NCBI GenBank assembly: GCA_038043285.1
Contig: JBBTCJ010000140.1
Span: 1 to 11,587 of the forward strand
From: JBBTCJ01 sp038043285
Lineage (GTDB): Bacteria > Planctomycetota > Phycisphaerae > UBA1845
Length of the DNA: 11,587 bases
Reading direction: 5' to 3'
Part shown: positions 6,512 through 11,587 of the stretch, in pieces
Numbering within the stretch: position 1 is the first letter of the stretch
Layout of the letters: each line of letters starts with the position of its first letter
Notes under the pieces: model-generated
Told to the model about the DNA's origin: nothing
Databases searched by the model: none
The model's input: the letters and a program-made list of their open reading frames with translations, nothing else
Translations under genes and position numbers: made by a program

Positions 6512-6520
6512 CCTACGAAC

Positions 6521-8128
6521 ATGACGCGACAAGGACACGGTCCCAGCGTTTTCGGGTTGGATCGGCACGGCATCGTGGAACCCGGCGAGGTGTTCTGGAA
6601 CCTGGCCCCGGCTGAGTTGTACGAACATGCCCTCCGCGCGGGCGAGGGTCAGCTCGTGGAGACGGGGGCCATCGTCTGCCGCACCGGGGCGCACACCGGA
6701 CGATCGCCCAACGACAAGTTTTTCGTCGAGGAGCCTTCGTCGCGGCATCAACTGTGGTGGGGCAAGGTAAATCGACCGATCAGCGAGGCGCACTTCGCGG
6801 CCCTGCACCAGCACGTGATCGACCACCTTCGAGGGCGACGCCTGTACGTCCGCGACATGTTCGCCGGCGCCGACGAGGGCAGCCGCGTCCCGATTCGGAT
6901 CGTCAACGAAACCGCGTGGCACAATCTTTTCGCGGCCCAGTTGTTCATCCGCCCGGTTCCCAGCGCCACGGGCCATCACGATCCGAAGTTCACGGTCATC
7001 AACGTTCCGACGTGCCAGGCAGACCCCGAGAAACACGGCACGCGGACGGGAACCTTCATCGTCGTACACCTGGCCAAGGGACTGGTGCTGATCGGCGGAA
7101 CCCCCTATGCCGGGGAGATCAAGAAGAGCATTTTCACGATCATGAACTACGTTCTGCCGATGTCCGGGGTGTTGAGCATGCACTGCTCGGCCAACGTCGG
7201 GCGCGGCGGGGACGTGGCGTTGTTTTTCGGTCTCAGCGGCACGGGCAAGACAACGTTGTCGGCGGACCCGCACCGCCGGCTCATCGGCGACGACGAACAC
7301 GGGTGGAACAACCACGGCGTGTTCAACGTCGAGGGCGGCTGCTACGCCAAGTGCATACGCCTCTCGCGCGAATACGAGCCGCAGATCTACCACGCCATCC
7401 GCTTCGGCGCAGTCCTGGAAAACGTGGTGCTCGACGACGTCACCCGCGACGTGGACTACAACTCCGACTCCATCACCGAGAACACGCGGGCGGCCTACCC
7501 GCTCGAGCACATCGACAACGCGGTCATCCCCAGCGTGGCGGGACATCCCCGCAACGTCGTTTTCCTGACCTGCGACGCCTTCGGCGTGCTGCCGCCGATC
7601 GCCAAACTTTCGCAGGAGCAGGCCATGTATCACTTCCTGGCCGGGTACACCGCCAAGGTCGCCGGAACCGAGCGCGGGGTGACCGAGCCGACGGCGACTT
7701 TCAGCACCTGCTTTGGAGCCCCGTTCCTGCCCCTGCCGCCGCAACGCTACGCCCAGATGCTCGGGCAGAAGCTTGCCGCCCACAAGGCCGACTGCTGGCT
7801 GGTCAACACCGGGTGGACGGGCGGGGGGTATGGCGTCGGTGAACGGATGAACCTGCGACACACCCGGGCGATGGTCGAAGCGGCGCTGGCCGGCAAACTG
7901 CGTGAAGTCGCGTTCGCGGAGGATCCGCTGTTTGGGCTGGCGGTTCCCCAGTCCTGCCCGGACGTTCCGCCCCAGGTGTTGATGCCGCGTTCGACGTGGA
8001 AAGATTCCGCGGCGTATGATGCGAAGGCCCGTCAGCTCGCAGAGTTGTTCATCGACAACTTCCGCAAGTTCGACGGCGCCCCGCCGGCCTTGGCCTCCGC
8101 CGGGCCGCGAATCCCCGTCGCGCCGTAA
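6521..8128 (+). CDS. pckA: Phosphoenolpyruvate carboxykinase (ATP)
   Basis: A 535-residue cytoplasmic enzyme (EC 4.1.1.49) that converts oxaloacetate and ATP to phosphoenolpyruvate, CO2 and ADP, the entry step of gluconeogenesis. All signatures of the ATP-dependent class are present in order. RTGAHTGRSPNDKF (54-67) carries the oxaloacetate-binding arginine. YAGEIKKS (196-203) has the paired lysines. MHCSANVG (220-227) has the metal-ligand histidine. The P-loop is GLSGTGKTTLS (237-247), followed by LIGDDEHGW (254-262) with the metal-binding aspartates. The NTGWTGGGYGVGERM segment (429-443) is also intact. Length equals the family norm (about 530-540). ATG 6521 has a good ribosome binding site and removes a non-homologous 45-residue extension. 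It is transcribed alone from the promoter at 6426-6453, and the next gene converges on it 45 nt away. The short gap has no strong terminator hairpin. Confidence 0.97.
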   Translation: MTRQGHGPSVFGLDRHGIVEPGEVFWNLAPAELYEHALRAGEGQLVETGAIVCRTGAHTGRSPNDKFFVEEPSSRHQLWWGKVNRPISEAHFAALHQHVIDHLRGRRLYVRDMFAGADEGSRVPIRIVNETAWHNLFAAQLFIRPVPSATGHHDPKFTVINVPTCQADPEKHGTRTGTFIVVHLAKGLVLIGGTPYAGEIKKSIFTIMNYVLPMSGVLSMHCSANVGRGGDVALFFGLSGTGKTTLSADPHRRLIGDDEHGWNNHGVFNVEGGCYAKCIRLSREYEPQIYHAIRFGAVLENVVLDDVTRDVDYNSDSITENTRAAYPLEHIDNAVIPSVAGHPRNVVFLTCDAFGVLPPIAKLSQEQAMYHFLAGYTAKVAGTERGVTEPTATFSTCFGAPFLPLPPQRYAQMLGQKLAAHKADCWLVNTGWTGGGYGVGERMNLRHTRAMVEAALAGKLREVAFAEDPLFGLAVPQSCPDVPPQVLMPRSTWKDSAAYDAKARQLAELFIDNFRKFDGAPPALASAGPRIPVAP

Positions 8129-8173
8129 GACAGGTCCGTCAGGGAAAGCCGGCCCTCCCCGCGACGCGCCGAA

Positions 8174-9280
8174 TTACGGGTTCGCACCCGGCTCACCTCG
8201 CCCGCCGGAATGTTCGAGGATGGCAATGATCGCGACGACGCAGGCACATTGGAGCAGCAGAAGCACGGCCGTCGTCCACTCGACGCGGGGTAGAATGATG
8301 GCCGGCAAACCGGTGGCGGCCGTCGCCAGGTAGATCGTCAGTACCGCTTTCCGCGTGCTCAGCCCGCGACGTACGAGTCGATGCGAGAAGTGCCTGCGGT
8401 CGCCGCGGAACGGACTTTGACCCGCGCGACGGCGATGCACGATGACGCTGCCCACGTCGTACAGCGGAACAGCCAGGACGACGATCGGGACGGCGATGCC
8501 GAGCGGCGTCAGGTGTTGACTCGGGTCGTAGTAGGTTGTCAGGATCGTGAGTACGGCCAGCATGTAGCCGACGACCAGGCTGCCCGCATCGCCCATGAAG
8601 ATCGTCGCGGGCGAGAAGTTGAACACCAGGAATCCCGCCAGCGCGCCGGCGAGCACCCATGCCACGGCCGGGACGAAGACCTGTCCGACGGACATGGCCG
8701 ACAGACCGAAGATCGCCGCGGCAATGGCGGCCACACCCGCGCTCAGCCCGTCCATGTTGTCCAGAAAATTGAACGCGTTCACGATCAGCACGATCCAGAA
8801 AGCGGTGCCGATCATGGACACGACGGGAGGCAGGGCCTCAACGGCGCGGATGCCGACGGGGCCGGCGATGTAGAAGGCCACCGCGAACTGAACGAGGAAC
8901 TTGACGCCCGGACCCAGCGGCCTTCGATCATCGATCAAGCCGGTGACGTGCAGGACGATCGCCCCGCCGAGGATCGCCAGCAACGTCGGGGCTTTGGAGG
9001 CGACCCCTTCCATGTGGGTGTGGACGATCGCGGGCAGCCAATCCGGCGCAACCCCCGCGCGGACGAGGAACCACGCCGCAGCAGCCGCCGCGAGGATCGG
9101 CAGCCAGATGGCCGCCATCAAGGCGATTCCGCCGCCCAGAGCCACCGGGCGGTGGTGCTGTTTATGCCCGCCGGGACGATCGACGAAGGCCGTCCGACGG
9201 GCCCACCTCCGCACCCAGAGTGTGGCGACAAGCGAAAGAAGAAAGGGACCACCGACGGCGATCAAAGCCACCTCGGCCAT
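8174..9280 (-). CDS. WecA/TagO/MraY-family undecaprenyl-phosphate sugar-1-phosphate transferase
   Basis: A 368-residue polytopic membrane enzyme with roughly ten hydrophobic segments. The family moves a sugar-1-phosphate from a UDP-sugar onto undecaprenyl phosphate at the inner face of the membrane, starting O-antigen, teichoic-acid-like, exopolysaccharide or peptidoglycan lipid intermediates. Visible motifs are DRPGGHKQHHRPVALGGG (34-51), the Mg-binding DD at 117-118, NAFNFLDNMDGLSAG (168-182) with its catalytic aspartate region, GDAGSLVVG (230-238), and the cytoplasmic loop RAGQSPFRGDRRHFSHRL (285-302). That last loop, with SPF..D..H..HRL, fits the WecA/TagO subgroup (usually GlcNAc-1-phosphate) better than MraY. 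ATG 9280 is the start closest to the first membrane segment; upstream codons give a proline-rich non-homologous extension. The ribosome binding site is weak. It lies alone, divergent from the LolA-like gene, with no polysaccharide cluster in view, so the final glycan is unknown. Confidence 0.93.
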   Translation of the reverse strand: MAEVALIAVGGPFLLSLVATLWVRRWARRTAFVDRPGGHKQHHRPVALGGGIALMAAIWLPILAAAAAAWFLVRAGVAPDWLPAIVHTHMEGVASKAPTLLAILGGAIVLHVTGLIDDRRPLGPGVKFLVQFAVAFYIAGPVGIRAVEALPPVVSMIGTAFWIVLIVNAFNFLDNMDGLSAGVAAIAAAIFGLSAMSVGQVFVPAVAWVLAGALAGFLVFNFSPATIFMGDAGSLVVGYMLAVLTILTTYYDPSQHLTPLGIAVPIVVLAVPLYDVGSVIVHRRRAGQSPFRGDRRHFSHRLVRRGLSTRKAVLTIYLATAATGLPAIILPRVEWTTAVLLLLQCACVVAIIAILEHSGGRGEPGANP

Positions 9281-9418
9281 GCCGTCCAGTGTACCGTACG
9301 GGCCTGTCAGTCGCCACGGATGGTCGGCGTCTGACGGGGTCGCCGCTGGAATGGCGCGCGGGAGCACGGTAGGATCGCTCTCCTGCGAAGGTTCATGGGC
9401 TGTAGGCGGCTGACAACG

Positions 9419-9424
9419 AAGGAG
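9419..9424 (+). promoter_or_regulatory. Ribosome binding site for the LolA-like gene
   Basis: AAGGAG, 7 nt before ATG 9432. The alternative in-frame GTG at 9426 is only one base away from this box, so ATG 9432 is preferred. Confidence 0.7.
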
Positions 9425-9431
9425 AGTGACG

Positions 9432-10190
9432 ATGGTCCGAGTGCGAGGGCTCTTCAACATGGCTTGCTTCGTCGCTTCGGTGGCGATGTTTGCGCCAACG
9501 ACCTTGGGCGAGGACCTCAAGGACGGCAAGCAGATTTTGGAGAAGTCCAGAGAAGCGTTGATGAAGGTGAAGGTGGCGAGCTACGAGGCTCGCTACCTGG
9601 GCACTGGGGCGGCCAAGGACTGGGTGCCGCAGGTCGATGGTCGGGTGATCGTCGGCTCGACGGCGGAGTTCGACGTGCCTCGGTTTTTCTGCGACGTGTC
9701 CATCAGGAAGACCGGCTCGGAGGAGTCCAAGAAGTACACCGCGGGGTGCGACGGGAACGAGTACTACCTGCTCGACGCCGCCGCCAAGAAAGCCCATTAC
9801 GACATCGATCCGGTGGTGTTGGGGTCGGATTCGCGCAACATCCAACGCGTCCTGGTTCGGGAGTTCGGCGGGAAGAATCCTCTCGACGCCGAGCTGAAGT
9901 CTGAGACGATCGAACTGAAGGGAACGGCCTCCGTGGAGGGCGAGGATTGCTACGAGGTGTACGTGGCGATCAAGAACTCGTCGCAGAAGGCGACCGTCTG
10001 GCACATCGGCAAGAAGGATTTCCTGCCGCGAAAACTCCAACGCGTCTACCCTCCGCGCGACGGGGCGACGGAAGACGGGATCACCGAACTGGTGATCCAC
10101 AAGCTGGTGTTGGATCCGAAGACCGACAAGGATCCCTTCAAGCTGGTCGTTCCCGAAGGGTACCAGGCCACCGACGAGTTTGCCCCGTGA
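9432..10190 (+). CDS. Exported LolA-like (outer-membrane lipoprotein-sorting-like) protein
   Basis: A 252-residue protein with a type I signal peptide (MVRVRGLFNMACFVASVAMF, cut near TLG-ED, residue 26). After it comes GKQILEKSREALMKVKVASY, the opening helix seen in LolA-like proteins. The rest alternates in beta-strand fashion. The late segment SVEGEDCYEVYVAI followed by ATVWHIGKKDFLPRKLQRVY matches the 'vwid..t.lPrk......' pattern of the LolA/DUF2092-like superfamily, where a half-barrel binds lipid or a hydrophobic partner. True LolA is about 180-200 residues and works with LolCDE and LolB, none of which is in view. I therefore call it a superfamily member, not LolA itself; planctomycetes carry many such paralogues. 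It is likely monocistronic: divergent from the WecA-like gene with 151 bp between, followed by a hairpin (10279-10296) and a tRNA. Confidence 0.65.
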   Translation: MVRVRGLFNMACFVASVAMFAPTTLGEDLKDGKQILEKSREALMKVKVASYEARYLGTGAAKDWVPQVDGRVIVGSTAEFDVPRFFCDVSIRKTGSEESKKYTAGCDGNEYYLLDAAAKKAHYDIDPVVLGSDSRNIQRVLVREFGGKNPLDAELKSETIELKGTASVEGEDCYEVYVAIKNSSQKATVWHIGKKDFLPRKLQRVYPPRDGATEDGITELVIHKLVLDPKTDKDPFKLVVPEGYQATDEFAP

Positions 10191-10278
10191 CGCGGGCGGC
10201 CGCGCGCGGACCGACAAACCTACGCGCGACACGGATGGCAAGCCCACGATTGCCCATGGCCGACGGGACGCATACGAT

Positions 10279-10296
10279 CCACGGCGCGTGCCGTGG
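10279..10296 (+). terminator. Candidate terminator hairpin after the LolA-like gene
   Basis: CCACGGC-GCGT-GCCGTGG is a perfect 7-bp stem with a four-base loop, followed only by TGTT, so the T-tract is very short. It sits 88 nt past the LolA-like stop codon and 8 nt before the tRNA. It may instead be a processing signal for the tRNA. Confidence 0.35.
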
Positions 10297-10304
10297 TGTT
10301 CCCC

Positions 10305-10378
10305 GCGCCGGTAGCTCAGGTGGATAGAGCATCGGATTTCTAATCCGAAAGTCGGGGGTTCGAGTCCCTCCCGGCGCA
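10305..10378 (+). tRNA. tRNA-Arg (anticodon UCU)
   Basis: A complete 74-nt cloverleaf. The acceptor stem is GCGCCGG/CCGGCGC, the D stem GCTC/GAGC, and the anticodon stem TCGGA/TCCGA with loop TTTCTAA. The anticodon is TCT at 10339-10341, reading AGA (and AGG by wobble). The T stem GGGGG/CCCTC has one G-U pair, with loop TTCGAGT. The discriminator base is A, and no CCA is encoded, so the tail must be added by CCA-adding enzyme. It decodes a rare arginine codon in a GC-rich genome. Its 3' end is a possible integration site, but no integrase or duplicated segment is present here. Confidence 0.96.
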
Positions 10379-10564
10379 GTGTGACAACCGGTGGCACTGA
10401 CTCGCACGCCTTGGCCAGGATTGCCTGAAACGACCGCCTCCGAGGCGCGGGCGGTGGTTCGCCCGCCGCGCATGGGGCGGTATCAACATCCTTGCAACTC
10501 GCCTCCGTGCCCGCACAACGCTGGCCGCTACTCAGCCGGCTTAACGGCGTTTCACCACGGGTTG
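10379..10564. other. Intergenic, competing GC hairpins
   Basis: 186 bp between the tRNA and the stop of the surface-protein gene. Two overlapping inverted repeats can form: ACCGCC/GGCGGT (10433-10455) and GCGGGCG/CGCCCGC (10447-10466). Neither has a T-tract. They may end tRNA transcription, or simply reflect GC-rich sequence. No gene is supported. Confidence 0.35.
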
Positions 10565-11587
10565 CTAGGCGACCGACTGTGAGCGTGCGCCGAAGCGAAT
10601 CTTGGCGCCGGTCGCCAGCGCTAGCGTGAGCACAACAAGCCCCCAGACACCGACCGCCGGAATAGCCTTCGGCAGGCAGTCCACGTCGTCGCACGTTGCG
10701 AATTCGGTCCACTCGCATTGCGGACAGATGCAATCCTTTTGCAGCAGGTCGTCGGTGCAGCCAGTGCCGAACGGCTCATGATCGCAACAGGCGCCGAACT
10801 CACACCCATCCGGGATGAGGTTGTGGTTGCGATCCGCACAGCCCGGCTCGCCGGGGCAGTCTGCGATGGTGCAGGCGTCGCCGACTCCGTCGTCGTCGCA
10901 GTCCGCCTGGTCGGGATTGGGCAGCAGCGGACAATTGTCATCTGAGTCTGGCACGCCGTCTGAATCGATGTCGGCCTTCAGGCCAAGACTGTGCGTGTGG
11001 CCGGCTGCGATGGCGATGAAGCCGGTGTTGGTAGCGGGGACGTTGGTCTGACCTTCGTAGGTTCTTCCCCACGCGACGATGGACCCGTCGGCCTTGAGAC
11101 CCAGACTGTGCAAGCCGCCCCCTGCGACGGACACGAAACCCGTGTTGGGCGCGGGGACGTTGCACTGACCGTAGTTGAATGGTGCGCCACAACCCCACGC
11201 CACGATGGACCCGTCGTCCTTGAGACCCAGACTGTGGTAGTAGCCCCCTGAGACGGCCACGAAACCCGTGTTGGGCACGGGGACGTTGGTTTGACCGGAG
11301 CCGTTGTCTCCCCACGCCACGATGGACCCGTCGGCCTTGAGGCCCAAACTGTGGTTCACTCCCGCGGCGACGGCCACGAAACCCGTGTTGGGCGCGGAGA
11401 CGTTGGTTTGACCGTAGTAATTGTCTCCCCACGCCACGATGGACCCGTCGGCCTTGAGACCCAGACTTTGGCGCCCGCCCGCGGTGATGGCGACGAAGTT
11501 CGTGTTGGGCGCGGGGACGTTGGTTTGACCGTAGCCGTTGTATCCCCACGCCACGATGGACCCGTCGGCCTTGAGACCCAGACTGTG
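10565..11587 (-). CDS. Surface protein with RCC1-like repeats, TSP3 repeats and sorting tail (5' end outside window)
   Basis: The C-terminal 340 residues of a larger secreted protein; the frame is open to the window edge, so neither start nor signal peptide is seen. The visible protein begins with RCC1-like beta-propeller repeats, each about 39 residues (GQTNVPAPNTGFVAVAAG followed by HSLGLKADGSIVAWG). Next comes a thrombospondin type 3 calcium-binding segment (DSDGVPDSDDNCP and DCDDDGVGDAC), then DRNHNLIPDGCE, a calcium-loop-like motif common before planctomycete C-termini, then a GACC cysteine module. It ends with a sorting signal: AIPAVGVWGLVVLTLALATG (membrane segment) and a short basic tail (KIRFGAR). 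This resembles IPTL-CTERM tails, which are thought to be processed by an exosortase-type enzyme. The likely location is the outer surface. Ligand and role are unknown; RCC1-type propellers in bacteria are usually uncharacterised. Confidence 0.88.
   Translation of the reverse strand, partial: HSLGLKADGSIVAWGYNGYGQTNVPAPNTNFVAITAGGRQSLGLKADGSIVAWGDNYYGQTNVSAPNTGFVAVAAGVNHSLGLKADGSIVAWGDNGSGQTNVPVPNTGFVAVSGGYYHSLGLKDDGSIVAWGCGAPFNYGQCNVPAPNTGFVSVAGGGLHSLGLKADGSIVAWGRTYEGQTNVPATNTGFIAIAAGHTHSLGLKADIDSDGVPDSDDNCPLLPNPDQADCDDDGVGDACTIADCPGEPGCADRNHNLIPDGCEFGACCDHEPFGTGCTDDLLQKDCICPQCEWTEFATCDDVDCLPKAIPAVGVWGLVVLTLALATGAKIRFGARSQSVA
10970..11587 (-). repeat. Array of 117-bp tandem repeats coding RCC1-like units
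   Basis: At least five units of 117 bp, with landmarks near 11552, 11435, 11318 and 11201, plus one 126-bp unit that adds three residues (landmark near 11075). The DNA coding for GLKADGSIVAWG is almost identical between units, including silent positions (ATGGACCCGTCGGCCTTGAG on the plus strand), which points to recent duplication or gene conversion. The array continues past the window edge. Confidence 0.9.

Noticed and set aside
6386..6520. Upstream in-frame extension of pckA from ATG 6386
   Set aside because: It covers the promoter, adds 45 residues without family similarity, and ATG 6521 has its own ribosome binding site and gives normal length.
6464..7861. 465-codon minus-strand frame opposite pckA
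   Set aside because: Shadow of a gene with complete catalytic motifs; composition and lack of start signal argue against it.
8129..8173. Bidirectional terminator between pckA and the WecA-like gene
   Set aside because: Only a 4-bp AGGG/CCCT pairing with an 8-nt loop and no T-tract; too weak to call.
8381..9334. 317-codon plus-strand frame opposite the WecA-like gene
   Set aside because: Rich in Arg, Asp, His and Gln with no hydrophobic core; shadow of a membrane protein gene.
9281..9529. Upstream extension of the WecA-like gene
   Set aside because: Proline- and serine-rich, not membrane-like, and overlapping the start of the divergent LolA-like gene; ATG 9280 fits the family length.
10138..10473. 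111-codon minus-strand frame containing GTRTPDFRIRNPMLYPPELP
   Set aside because: Another antisense reading of the same tRNA-Arg, a well-known spurious ORF type.
10305..10564. tRNA-Arg as the attachment site of an integrated element
   Set aside because: No integrase and no duplicated tRNA 3' end in the window; the downstream gene is an ordinary planctomycete-type surface protein.
9393..10733. 446-codon open frame on the minus strand across the LolA-like gene and tRNA
   Set aside because: It includes the peptide LEPPTFGLEIRCSIHLSYRR, an antisense reading of the tRNA gene that is often mis-annotated as protein. No coding evidence.
1..11587. CRISPR array, toxin-antitoxin pair, insertion sequence or defence system
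   Set aside because: No regularly spaced repeats outside coding sequence, no transposase, integrase, nuclease or paired small genes were found on either strand.

Overview
The window is high-GC bacterial chromosome that most resembles a member of the Planctomycetota, probably a Phycisphaerae-like lineage and probably assembled from a metagenome. This is an inference from style, because there is no rRNA or marker gene. The grounds are: two secreted cysteine-rich proteins carrying the GACC module and CDDGN/CTTDSC-type repeats frequent in planctomycete secretomes; thrombospondin type 3 repeats followed by an IPAVxxWGLVV C-terminal sorting tail; a FlgI-like lipoprotein fused to HEAT repeats; and intergenic short-repeat DNA of a kind seen in these genomes. 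A run of 26 Ns at 2966-2991 marks an assembly gap.

Layout. 65-1867 (+) encodes a secreted cysteine-rich protein. 1936-2925 (+) encodes an exported protein of unknown function. Both are less GC-rich in places than the rest of the window. 2926-3274 holds the gap and what looks like the broken 3' end of another gene (3000-3181). 3275-5002 (+) encodes the FlgI-like/HEAT lipoprotein. 5003-5529 holds repeat-rich DNA, a perfect GC hairpin and a short possible reading frame whose stop overlaps the next start. 5530-6018 (+) encodes a DinB-family protein. A truncated GNAT acetyltransferase remnant (6023-6259, -) points towards it. A good sigma-70-type promoter (6426-6453) precedes ATP-dependent phosphoenolpyruvate carboxykinase, pckA (6521-8128, +). 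Convergent with pckA is a WecA/TagO-like membrane sugar-phosphate transferase (8174-9280, -). Divergent from that is an exported LolA-like protein (9432-10190, +), followed by tRNA-Arg(UCU) (10305-10378, +). The right edge holds the 3' part of a large RCC1-repeat surface protein on the minus strand (10565-11587), whose 5' end lies outside the window.

How the genes relate. There is no single operon. Most genes have their own start signals and strands alternate from 5.5 kb onward. The shared theme is the cell envelope: five of the eight complete or partial protein genes are exported, lipidated or membrane-bound. pckA (gluconeogenesis), the DinB-like protein and the tRNA are housekeeping or stand-alone genes. 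I saw no CRISPR array, insertion sequence, integrase, phage gene or recognisable defence system. The most unusual coding feature is the FlgI-like domain joined to HEAT repeats in a predicted lipoprotein.
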